9,087 nucleotides of DNA from Azoarcus sp. (GTDB lineage Bacteria; Pseudomonadota; Gammaproteobacteria; Burkholderiales; Rhodocyclaceae), in contig JAITCV010000230.1 in the NCBI GenBank assembly GCA_031282905.1, positions 1-9,087 on the forward strand. Direction: 5' to 3'. Shown piece after piece: positions 1 through 5,780 of this stretch; the stretch's first letter is position 1, and every line of letters starts with the position of its first letter. The notes under the pieces were generated by a model that saw nothing but the letters and a program-made list of their open reading frames with translations, ran no database searches and was not told where the DNA came from. The position numbers and the translations under genes were made by a program.

Positions 1-61
1 TGACGAGGAATGGACGATTGTGATTCGGGATGATGACCGAAAAATAAGGCAGCTTTTTCAT
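1..61 (-). CDS. Glycosyltransferase family 2, N-terminal fragment (runs off window)
   Basis: The minus strand from position 61 opens with ATG and reads 20 codons before the window edge. The visible protein contains SVIIPNHNR at residues 8-16, the classic first beta strand and nucleotide-sugar binding loop of GT-A fold family 2 glycosyltransferases (usual form SVIIPTYNR). A strong ribosome binding site, GGAGGGG on the minus strand (positions 69-75), lies 7 bases before the ATG and fixes the start. The gene begins only 16 bases after the stop of the upstream glycosyltransferase on the same strand, so the two are probably one transcription unit. Family 2 enzymes transfer sugars from nucleotide-sugar donors at the cytoplasmic face of the membrane, typically in polysaccharide, LPS or protein glycosylation pathways. 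Donor and acceptor cannot be told from 20 residues. Confidence 0.8.
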   Translation of the reverse strand, partial: MKKLPYFSVIIPNHNRPFLV

Positions 62-77
62 TGAAGTTCCCCTCCGA

Positions 78-1178
78 TTAAAACATGCCCCGCATCCATT
101 CAGGAATGGGCACGGCTTCCGTACGGATCCTATCACGAAATTCACGCGCAATGGTTTCTTGTTTTTTTCGTAATTTCTCTACCGTCGAGGAAGACCAGAC
201 TCTCCGCATGTTGTCTGCCCACAGATGGCTTCTTCGAACACGTTCGTCAACGGAGACATCCCTGAGATGAACAAGCCATAGATCATCGCAAACACGCGTG
301 AGGTGGTCATCCAGATTCTGGTGGAAGCCCAGATGCCAGGTTGTGGGGGCCGAGGCCAGGGCAGGTTTGGCATAGACGGGGTCATGGTACATGAAACGTC
401 TTTGCTGGCTGACCGGGCGTTGAAGATCGATTTCCATCTCGGAGTCGGGATCCATTATGACGCCAATACCATGGCCACATTTGATGATATTCCCGGGGTG
501 GGACAACATGGTTTTCAAGCCATCGACGCCTTCGCGATGGATGAGCAATTCATCGCAATCCGAACTGATGACCCATTCGTAATGGGACAATAGAAATCGC
601 TGAAACCAAGCGAAGTAGCGGGCGGCGTGCTGGTCATCCGTTTGTCCCTTGGGAATGCGAATGACCTGGATTCCGCTCTCGTCCTGAAGATATTTCGACA
701 CCATGGTGGAACCATGATCGATGATGAAAATATTATCTGGGTCGGTGAGCTTCTTGTAATGATCGATGAAGATTTTCAGGAAAATGTCTTCGTTGAAGGC
801 TCGGGTAAAAACCGCCAAATGCCCTGGTCTCGGGTATACGGGTAGCAAAGTGCATGGCGCGAAGAACGGGATATTCTGTTTTGCCAAATCCAGTTTATCA
901 AGGAAGAAACTGGCCGAAAAGGCGAGATTTTCTTCCCCTATCTGTCCAGACGAACCCTGTATGACAAGAGAAGGCTCCGTTTCCGCGTTGCTGTATGAAA
1001 TGATGCGTTCGACCTGGAACAAATCATTTTCGATGGCATATAGACCGGGAGACTTTGCCAGAAGGCCAAGAGGGTAAAGATTATCCGCGATCTTGATATA
1101 AAACGCCGCAGCGGTCTCTTTCATGCTGTCGGTCTTCAGCAGGACGACATCACCGGAATTTTTATAGATAAGAGCCAT
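78..1178 (-). CDS. Glycosyltransferase family 2-like protein (Glyco_tranf_2_4 type)
   Basis: This 366-residue protein has a glycosyltransferase-like core after an N-terminal segment of about 110 residues that I do not recognise. Residues 121-144 (FTRAFNE...DHYKKL) and 149-158 (NIFIIDHGST) match the pattern 'RNE..YL.EWI.YH..LG...I.IYDNGSTD' of the Glyco_tranf_2_4 group. WVISSDCDELL (residues 202-212) supplies the DxD metal/nucleotide-sugar motif at D207/D209. Several His and Trp residues follow, including WHLGFHQN at 281-288, and the C-terminal 50 residues are rich in Arg and Lys. No signal peptide or membrane segment is visible, so it is probably cytoplasmic. The start at 1178 has no obvious Shine-Dalgarno sequence. 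The next gene on the strand is another family 2 glycosyltransferase 16 bases on, suggesting a surface-glycan operon. Base composition is visibly more AT-rich than acnB, as is common for laterally acquired surface-polysaccharide genes. The substrate is unknown. Confidence 0.75.
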   Translation of the reverse strand: MALIYKNSGDVVLLKTDSMKETAAAFYIKIADNLYPLGLLAKSPGLYAIENDLFQVERIISYSNAETEPSLVIQGSSGQIGEENLAFSASFFLDKLDLAKQNIPFFAPCTLLPVYPRPGHLAVFTRAFNEDIFLKIFIDHYKKLTDPDNIFIIDHGSTMVSKYLQDESGIQVIRIPKGQTDDQHAARYFAWFQRFLLSHYEWVISSDCDELLIHREGVDGLKTMLSHPGNIIKCGHGIGVIMDPDSEMEIDLQRPVSQQRRFMYHDPVYAKPALASAPTTWHLGFHQNLDDHLTRVCDDLWLVHLRDVSVDERVRRSHLWADNMRRVWSSSTVEKLRKKQETIAREFRDRIRTEAVPIPEWMRGMF

Positions 1179-1356
1179 GGCGTCTGTTTCAGGTCATCAT
1201 CAGATTATGAAGAGGCCAGATGGTATCCTCCGCTTGTGGATTTGCGCAAGTGATCATGGAACGCCGCTACCCAGTACCCAATGCAGGATTCCACCATCCC
1301 GCGAACAGCCCGGTCTGGCGAATGGGCCTTGCGCACCCAGGCCGAGCCGCCGGGAA

Positions 1357-1382
1357 AGCATGTCGGGCAAGCACGTCGGGCG
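1357..1382. repeat. 13-base imperfect tandem repeat
   Basis: AGCATGTCGGGCA (1357-1369) is followed directly by AGCACGTCGGGCG (1370-1382), identical at 11 of 13 positions. It lies 17 bases upstream of the proposed -35 element of acnB, so it could be a paired regulator site. A chance duplication is equally possible. Confidence 0.35.
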
Positions 1383-1398
1383 CAGTGATAAAATCGGT

Positions 1399-1438
1399 CA
1401 GACAAGCTGTGCTTCATGTATTATAAAAGACATATAAT
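1399..1438 (+). promoter_or_regulatory. Candidate acnB promoter(s)
   Basis: Two overlapping sigma-70-like options are visible. The first has CAGACA (1399-1404, four of six matches to TTGACA), a 17-base spacer and TATAAA (1422-1427). The second has a perfect TATAAT at 1433-1438 but only a poor -35. Both lie in the only strongly AT-rich stretch upstream of acnB. Transcription would begin around 1434-1446, giving a leader of about 60-75 bases. This is inferred from consensus alone. Confidence 0.5.
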
Positions 1439-1492
1439 CAGATTTATGGGGGAACTGAACTCCCCGCCCGCCTGTTTACCAACACACCTACT

Positions 1493-1500
1493 GGAAGGAG
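1493..1500 (+). promoter_or_regulatory. Ribosome binding site that fixes the GTG start of acnB
   Basis: GGAAGGAG lies 6 bases before the GTG at 1507. No ATG is available at this point, and the protein read from the GTG starts MLETYRAHVAER, which aligns with the E. coli AcnB start MLEEYRKHVAER. The GTG is therefore the true start. Confidence 0.85.
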
Positions 1501-1506
1501 ACCGCC

Positions 1507-4116
1507 GTGCTTGAAACCTACCGTGCCCATGTCGCCGAGCGTGCCGCGCTTGGCATCCCGCCGTTGCCGCTCTCGAAGCAGCAAACCGCCGAACTCATCG
1601 ATCTGCTCAAAAACCCGCCCAAGGGAGAAGAAACCTTCCTTTTGGACCTGCTTACCTATCGCGTGCCCGCCGGGGTAGACGATGCCGCCAAAGTGAAAGC
1701 CGCCTTCCTTGCCCAGATCGCCAAGGGAGAAGCCTCCTGTGCGCTCGTCTCCCGCGCCAAGGCCACGGAACTGCTGGGCACCATGCTGGGCGGCTTCAAC
1801 ATCCAGCCCCTGATCGCGCTGCTCGCCGATACGCAAGTCGGCGCGATCGCCGCCGAAGCCTTGAAAAAAACCCTGCTGGTGTTCGATTACTTCCATGACG
1901 TAGCCGAACTCGCCCAATCCGGCAATGCCAATGCCCGCGCGGTGCTGCAATCCTGGGCCGATGCCGAATGGTTCACTTCGCGCCCCGAAGTGCCGGCGCT
2001 GCAAAAACTCACCGTCTTCAAAGTAGCGGGCGAAACCAACACCGACGACCTTTCCCCCGCGCCGGACGCCTGGTCGCGCCCCGACATCCCGCTCCATGCA
2101 CTTGCCATGCTCAAGAACCCGCGCCCCGGTATCGTGCCGGAACAACCCGGCGTGCGCGGCCCAGTAAAATTTCTCGAAGATCTGCGCGCCAAAGGCAATC
2201 TGGTGGCCTACGTGGGCGATGTCGTGGGCACGGGCTCCTCGCGTAAATCGGCGACCAACTCCGTATTGTGGTTTACCGGCGAGGACATTCCCTTCGTGCC
2301 CAACAAACGTTTCGGCGGTGTCTGCCTGGGCGGCAAGATCGCGCCGATCTTCTTCAACACCATGGAAGACGCCGGTGCGCTGCCCGTGGAAATCGATGTC
2401 GCCAAAATGGAAATGGGCGACGAAATCGAACTGGCCGTCGACCACGCCACGGCGAAAGTCACCGCGAAGAAAAACGGCGCGCTGATCGCCGAGACGGTCC
2501 TGAAAACCCCGGTCATCCTCGACGAAGTACGCGCCGGGGGCCGCATCCCGCTCATCATCGGGCGCGGACTGACCACGCGCGCGCGCGAAACGCTGGGGTT
2601 GCCGCCGTCGACGCTTTTCCGTCTGCCTCAAGCCCCGGAAGACAGCGGCAAAGGCTTCTCGCTGGCGCAAAAAATCGTCGGCCGCGCCTGCGGCCTGTCA
2701 CCCGATAACGGAAACCAGCCGGGCATTCGCCCAGGCACATACTGCGAACCGAAAATGACCACCGTCGGCTCGCAAGACACCACCGGCCCGATGACGCGCG
2801 ACGAACTCAAGGACTTGGCCTGTCTCGGCTTCTCCGCCGATCTGGTGATGCAATCTTTCTGCCACACCGCCGCTTATCCCAAACTCGTCGACATCAAGAT
2901 GCACCAGGAACTGCCCGCGTTCATCAGCACGCGCGGCGGCGTCGCGCTGCGGCCGGGCGATGGCGTCATCCACTCCTGGCTCAACCGGCTGCTCCTGCCC
3001 GACACCGTCGGCACCGGCGGCGACTCGCACACACGTTTTCCTATTGGCATCTCCTTCCCCGCGGGTTCCGGCCTGGTCGCCTTTGCCGCCGCGACCGGCG
3101 TCATGCCGCTCGACATGCCGGAATCCGTGCTGGTGCGCTTCAAGGGCCAGATGCAGCCCGGCGTCACCTTGCGCGACCTGGTCAACGCCATCCCGCTCTA
3201 CGCCATCCGCCAAGGGCTCCTCACCGTCGAGAAAAAAGGCAAGAAGAACATCTTCTCCGGCCGCATCCTCGAAATCGAGGGCCTGCCCGAGCTCAAGGTC
3301 GAACAAGCGTTCGAGCTCACCGACGCCTCCGCCGAACGCTCCGCTGCCGGCTGCACGGTACATCTGGACAAAGCGCCGATCGTCGAATACCTGAATTCGA
3401 ACATCGTCCTGATGAAATGGATGATCGCCAATGGCTACCAGGATGCCCGCACTCTCAAGCGCCGTATCGAGGCGATGGAAGACTGGATTGCCCACGGCGA
3501 ACTGCTCAAGGCCGACGCCGATGCCGAATACGCAGCGCTCATCGAAATCGACCTTGCCGACATCAAGGAACCCATCGTCGCCTGCCCCAACGACCCGGAC
3601 GACGTGAAGCTGCTTTCTGACGTCGCGGGCGACAAGATCGACGAAGTTTTCATCGGCTCCTGCATGACCAACATCGGCCATTTCCGCGCCGCGGGCAAGG
3701 TACTCGACGGCAAGACCGACATTCCCACGCGGCTGTGGATCGCCCCGCCCACCAAGATGGACGCCATGATCCTCAACGAAGAAGGCTACTACGGCATTCT
3801 GGGCCGCTCCGGCGCGCGCATGGAAATGCCCGGATGCAGCCTGTGCATGGGCAACCAGGCGCAGATCCGCAAAGGCAGCACCGCGATGTCGACTTCTACC
3901 CGCAACTTCCCCAACCGTCTGGGGATCGACACCCGCGTCTATCTTGGTTCGGCGGAACTGGCGGCGGTGTGCGCCCTGCTGGGCAGGATTCCGACTCCGG
4001 CGGAATATCTGGCGCAAGTCGACGTCGTCAACAAGAAGGCTGCCGATATCTATCGCTACATGAGTTTCGACCAGATTCCGGCATTCACGGCAGCGGCGGC
4101 AACGGTGACGGCGTAG
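1507..4116 (+). CDS. acnB: Aconitate hydratase B (bifunctional aconitase / 2-methylisocitrate dehydratase)
   Basis: This cytoplasmic [4Fe-4S] enzyme interconverts citrate and isocitrate through cis-aconitate in the TCA and glyoxylate cycles. AcnB enzymes also act on 2-methyl-cis-aconitate in propionate breakdown. The 869 residues match the 865-residue E. coli protein end to end. The AcnB-specific HEAT-like domain is at about 1-160. The swivel domain follows, with GETNTDDLSPAPDAWSRPDI and the GTGSSRKSATNS loop (241-251). The catalytic domains contain GGDSHTRFPIG (D506, S507, H508). The cluster ligands are C719 (GSCMTN), C777 and C780 (GCSLCMGNQ), all present. Relative to E. coli there are about seven extra residues near 398-405, before GIRPGTYCEPK, at a loop that varies in length within the family. 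The gene appears monocistronic, with its own promoter region and terminator. E. coli AcnB also binds mRNA when the cluster is lost, but nothing here tests that. Identification is secure. Confidence 0.98.
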   Translation: MLETYRAHVAERAALGIPPLPLSKQQTAELIDLLKNPPKGEETFLLDLLTYRVPAGVDDAAKVKAAFLAQIAKGEASCALVSRAKATELLGTMLGGFNIQPLIALLADTQVGAIAAEALKKTLLVFDYFHDVAELAQSGNANARAVLQSWADAEWFTSRPEVPALQKLTVFKVAGETNTDDLSPAPDAWSRPDIPLHALAMLKNPRPGIVPEQPGVRGPVKFLEDLRAKGNLVAYVGDVVGTGSSRKSATNSVLWFTGEDIPFVPNKRFGGVCLGGKIAPIFFNTMEDAGALPVEIDVAKMEMGDEIELAVDHATAKVTAKKNGALIAETVLKTPVILDEVRAGGRIPLIIGRGLTTRARETLGLPPSTLFRLPQAPEDSGKGFSLAQKIVGRACGLSPDNGNQPGIRPGTYCEPKMTTVGSQDTTGPMTRDELKDLACLGFSADLVMQSFCHTAAYPKLVDIKMHQELPAFISTRGGVALRPGDGVIHSWLNRLLLPDTVGTGGDSHTRFPIGISFPAGSGLVAFAAATGVMPLDMPESVLVRFKGQMQPGVTLRDLVNAIPLYAIRQGLLTVEKKGKKNIFSGRILEIEGLPELKVEQAFELTDASAERSAAGCTVHLDKAPIVEYLNSNIVLMKWMIANGYQDARTLKRRIEAMEDWIAHGELLKADADAEYAALIEIDLADIKEPIVACPNDPDDVKLLSDVAGDKIDEVFIGSCMTNIGHFRAAGKVLDGKTDIPTRLWIAPPTKMDAMILNEEGYYGILGRSGARMEMPGCSLCMGNQAQIRKGSTAMSTSTRNFPNRLGIDTRVYLGSAELAAVCALLGRIPTPAEYLAQVDVVNKKAADIYRYMSFDQIPAFTAAAATVTA

Positions 4117-4132
4117 GTTCAGTTCGCTGTCC

Positions 4133-4170
4133 AATGGAAAACCCCGCCTTGTGCGGGGTTTTCCATTTTT
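4133..4170 (+). terminator. Rho-independent terminator of acnB
   Basis: A perfect stem forms between 4134-4147 (ATGGAAAACCCCGC) and 4153-4166 (GCGGGGTTTTCCAT), with a five-base loop CTTGT. One further A-T pair (4133 with 4167) extends it. The 3' arm runs into a T tract ending at 4170. It starts 17 bases after the acnB stop codon. The A-rich flank on the other side of the stem is short, so minus-strand activity is less likely. Confidence 0.92.
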
Positions 4171-4187
4171 CCGCAAGATGCTGGAAA

Positions 4188-4307
4188 ATGGCCGTTCCCC
4201 TGACGATTGGGCGCAATTACCTGGAAGAAGCCCGCGCCGCAGAAGCGCGTCTGCGCATTTCGCGGAATGATGAAACGATGGCAAAACTTGTCTGGAGGTC
4301 TCGATGA
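4188..4307 (+). CDS. Doubtful 39-residue ORF coupled to the pilin-like gene
   Basis: An ATG at 4188 opens 39 codons whose TGA overlaps the ATG of the next gene (ATGA at 4304-4307), the geometry of translational coupling. The predicted peptide is highly charged, with a likely helix around residues 10-27 (Glu/Ala/Arg-rich), and I do not recognise it. Against it: the start lies only 18 bases after the acnB terminator, the best upstream match to a ribosome binding site is weak, and a promoter would have to sit within the terminator. It may be a leader peptide for the pilin-like gene or simply chance. Confidence 0.25.
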   Translation: MAVPLTIGRNYLEEARAAEARLRISRNDETMAKLVWRSR

Positions 4308-4771
4308 ATACGGTTCCGGAAGAAGCCTACTGGAAAATCAGCAAATCCCGGGTAAAACGGCTGGCATTCATCCTTATCCTGCTCCTGGCCGTGGGGGTCC
4401 TCGCCACGACTTGCTCGCTGTGCAGCCATGTGGACTATACGGGCAGGGCGCGCGTCAGTGAGATACTCGCCTCGCTTGCGCCCTTGAAAAACGAGATTGC
4501 CAAGCAGTTGCAAAACGATTCCTCCTTCCGGTTCGCGCCTGCCTTGGCCAGCCATATCCCCGAAAAAACCGTTTCATCGTTGGCAATCGAATACAGGGCC
4601 GTTGCGCCGGACGGCACGATCACCCTATTCAGCCGACAATTGGGCACGTTGATCATGATCCGTCCGCAAGTCGGCCCGGACGGCGCCATCGAGTGGTCGT
4701 GCCACGGCGCGGCCACGCAAGTCGAAATCCTTCCGCTGAGATGCCGCAACCCGTTTCCCGTCCCGCCATGA
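4304..4771 (+). CDS. Membrane-anchored type IV pilin-like protein lacking the prepilin cleavage motif
   Basis: The 155-residue product has a basic N-terminus (K11-R19), one hydrophobic segment (about 20-36) and a periplasmic domain resembling PF00114 pilins. YTGRARVSEILASLAPLK (45-62) corresponds to the pilin helix 'YTARAQVSEALSLASALK'. DGTIT (103-107) and GTLIMIRP (114-121) match 'NGTITATF' and 'GKTLTLTP'. IEWSC...LPLRC (129-147) matches the 'ITWTC...LPASC' ending, so C133 and C147 should form the D-region disulfide. The hydrophobic helix has the length seen in mature pilins, but the G(-1) FTLIE motif is absent: position -1 would be K18 and +5 would be I23. Prepilin peptidase should not process it. 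Two extra Cys (C37, C40) sit at the outer membrane-helix edge. GGAGG (4294-4298) lies 5 bases before the ATG. No pilus genes are adjacent. The family match is by eye, and the role is unknown. Confidence 0.7.
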   Translation: MNTVPEEAYWKISKSRVKRLAFILILLLAVGVLATTCSLCSHVDYTGRARVSEILASLAPLKNEIAKQLQNDSSFRFAPALASHIPEKTVSSLAIEYRAVAPDGTITLFSRQLGTLIMIRPQVGPDGAIEWSCHGAATQVEILPLRCRNPFPVPP

Positions 4772-4890
4772 ACCACGAGACGGATCTGGCGGTGGAAAGC
4801 GTGCGTGCCTATATACACCCTATACGCACTACGCCCTGTACGCACCTCGATTTCCAGCATCTCGCCAGAGAGCGTCGAGCTAGAGCATGA
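4768..4890 (+). CDS. Doubtful 40-residue ORF after the pilin-like gene
   Basis: An ATG at 4768 overlaps the TGA stop of the pilin-like gene (ATGA) and opens 40 codons. The only support is this overlap. There is no clear ribosome binding site, the composition is unremarkable, and the peptide matches nothing I know. Probably not a gene. It is recorded because the ATGA geometry occurs at both ends of the pilin-like gene. Confidence 0.12.
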   Translation: MNHETDLAVESVRAYIHPIRTTPCTHLDFQHLARERRARA

Positions 4891-4953
4891 CATCGTTGCG
4901 CACGGCATTGTGTCGTTGCGTTGCGCGGCGACGATATTTGCCGCATGATGTCA
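4888..4953. other. Nested imperfect hairpin, possible structured RNA or DNA element
   Basis: Three stems share one axis. The outer stem is TGACATC (4888-4894) with GATGTCA (4947-4953). The middle stem is CGGCA (4903-4907) with TGCCG (4939-4943). The inner stem is GTCGTTGCG (4912-4920) with CGCGGCGAC (4924-4932), nine pairs including two G-T, with a three-base loop. Asymmetric internal loops separate the stems. No T tract follows on either strand, so it is not a standard intrinsic terminator. The G-T pairs would be G-U in RNA read from the plus strand but A-C mismatches in the minus-strand RNA, which favours a plus-strand transcript. The function is unknown, and chance pairing is possible. Confidence 0.4.
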
Positions 4954-5035
4954 AAATCATTGGCTGTTCGAGAGAAAACCCCATATAGCATGAAATTCTG
5001 CAACCCCGGAGCGATGTCGTGTGTCTGGGTTCTGA

Positions 5036-5267
5036 CTACATTCGGATGAGTTCGATGAGATCGAGCGCACGGCCAGGTTGTTGAATCATGGCCTGGATTG
5101 TTGTATCGTCCATTCCGTTTCGCCAGCAACAAACCAAAATCCGCGCCATCCGTAAAGATGGCCTCGAAAATGGACTCGAAATTCGTGGCAGCGGGTGGAT
5201 TCCAGTCGTTTTCAAAAGACGCCAAGAAGTTGAAAATATGTATTTTCAACAGTTTGTAGACATCGAT
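5036..5267 (-). pseudogene. Possible frameshifted remnant of an unidentified minus-strand gene
   Basis: Two minus-strand frames appear to join into one protein-like C-terminus. The first, from about 5267 to 5115, includes FESIFEAIFTDGADFGLLLA followed by KRNG. The second, from ATG at 5113 to the TAG at 5036-5038, reads MDDTTIQAMIQQ then PGRALDLIELIRM. They are offset by one base around 5113-5118. The joined text is rich in acidic and aliphatic residues and looks amphipathic and natural, while the continuation of each frame past the junction looks random. I do not recognise the family. The upstream part runs into gcvH antisense and has no plausible start, so the 5' end is missing. Chance is a real alternative. 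Confidence 0.3.
5229..5250. promoter_or_regulatory. Perfect 10-base-arm palindrome, candidate operator upstream of gcvH
   Basis: GTTGAAAATA (5229-5238) and TATTTTCAAC (5241-5250) are exact reverse complements separated by TG. The site ends 113 bases before the gcvH start. Its size and symmetry are typical of a dimeric regulator's operator. The left arm contains TTGAAA, which could also serve as a -35 element, but no good -10 follows at 16-18 bases. No regulator gene is in the window to pair with it. Confidence 0.45.
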
Positions 5268-5363
5268 GGAAACTACTGGAACACATCTGCATTGGCCTTT
5301 CGGCCCTCGCAATGACGAATATGGAGCGCTCCTTTCCTCCTTCTTTTCGACCGGAGATTTTTC

Positions 5364-5744
5364 ATGAGCAAGATTCCCTCTGACCTGAAATACACGCGGA
5401 CCCATGAATGGGTTCGCTTCGAAGCCGACGGCACCGCCGTGATCGGCATTACCGATCATGCTCAGGAAGAGCTCGGCGACATCGTTTTCCTCGAATTGCC
5501 CGAAACGGGCCGCAAGCTGGCGGCAGGAGAAACCTGCGCCATCGTCGAATCGGTGAAAGCCGCTTCCGACATTTACGCGCCGCTGGCAGGCGAAGTCATC
5601 GCGGTCAATCAGGAGATCGTCGACACGCCGGAAAGCGTCAATACCGATGCTTACGCCGCCTGGTTGTTCAAGCTACGTCCCGCGGGCGAATTGCCGAAGC
5701 TGCTTGACGCCGGAATCTACCAGAGCATGATCGGCGAAGAGTAA
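5364..5744 (+). CDS. gcvH: Glycine cleavage system H protein
   Basis: GcvH is the lipoyl carrier of the cytoplasmic glycine cleavage system. Its swinging arm takes the aminomethyl group from GcvP, passes it to GcvT, and is reoxidised by the L protein. The 126 residues are the usual length. YTRTHEWV (10-17) and GITDHAQEELGDIVF (28-42) are family signatures. The lipoylation site is K65 in ESVKAASD, followed by the expected turn and YAPLAGEV. The start is supported by GGAG 7 bases upstream and by the family N-terminus. gcvP begins 36 bases after the stop on the same strand, so the two are probably co-transcribed. gcvT, commonly first in this operon, is not upstream. Lipoate attachment also needs enzymes encoded elsewhere. 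Confidence 0.97.
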   Translation: MSKIPSDLKYTRTHEWVRFEADGTAVIGITDHAQEELGDIVFLELPETGRKLAAGETCAIVESVKAASDIYAPLAGEVIAVNQEIVDTPESVNTDAYAAWLFKLRPAGELPKLLDAGIYQSMIGEE

Positions 5745-5780
5745 ACCCTTCCTTTCCGCTCGTCCGTCATTGCCACCGCC

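Larger units (their letters stand above)
1179..1506. other. Divergent intergenic region between glycosyltransferase and acnB
   Basis: These 328 bases separate the minus-strand glycosyltransferase from acnB. Both strands have open frames of about 70-85 codons, but none has a recognisable protein, a ribosome binding site or a conserved motif, so I call no gene. The acnB-proximal 100 bases are AT-rich and carry the promoter candidates. A short hairpin (GGGGA at 1449-1453 with TCCCC at 1461-1465, loop of 7) lies in the acnB leader, between the TATAAT-like box and the ribosome binding site. A 13-base imperfect tandem repeat sits at 1357-1382. Confidence 0.6.
4772..5363. other. Gene-poor region upstream of gcvH
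   Basis: Nearly 600 bases lie between the pilin-like gene and gcvH without a convincing intact gene, although gcvT would usually stand here. The region is more AT-rich than the flanking genes. It holds a nested hairpin (4888-4953), a possible decayed minus-strand reading frame (5036-5267), a palindrome (5229-5250) and the gcvH ribosome binding site (GGAG at 5353-5356, 7 bases before the ATG). I looked for the conserved core of a glycine riboswitch and did not find it. No strong sigma-70 promoter stands out. Confidence 0.6.

Noticed and set aside
1205..1417. 70-codon minus-strand ORF just upstream of the glycosyltransferase
   Set aside because: It overlaps the acnB promoter region, has no ribosome binding site and the protein is unrecognisable. 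It is treated as chance.
1444..4284. Long open frames on the minus strand opposite acnB (1444-2670 and 2698-4284)
   Set aside because: They are mirror frames of a GC-rich gene. The products are Arg/Gly/Ala/His-rich with no domain, and acnB on the other strand is certain.
4801..4829. Inverted repeat GTGCGT ... ACGCAC
   Set aside because: Six-base arms with a bulge and no T tract. Too weak to call a terminator or operator.
5294..5307. GGCC-TTTC-GGCC hairpin before gcvH
   Set aside because: Only four base pairs with no following T run, which is expected by chance.
4772..5363. Glycine riboswitch upstream of gcvH
   Set aside because: This would be expected for a gcv operon, but the conserved glycine aptamer core was not found by eye on the plus strand.
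4809..5459. 216-codon minus-strand open frame running from inside gcvH
   Set aside because: It starts antisense within gcvH and most of the text looks random. Only the 5115-5267 part was kept, as half of a possible pseudogene.
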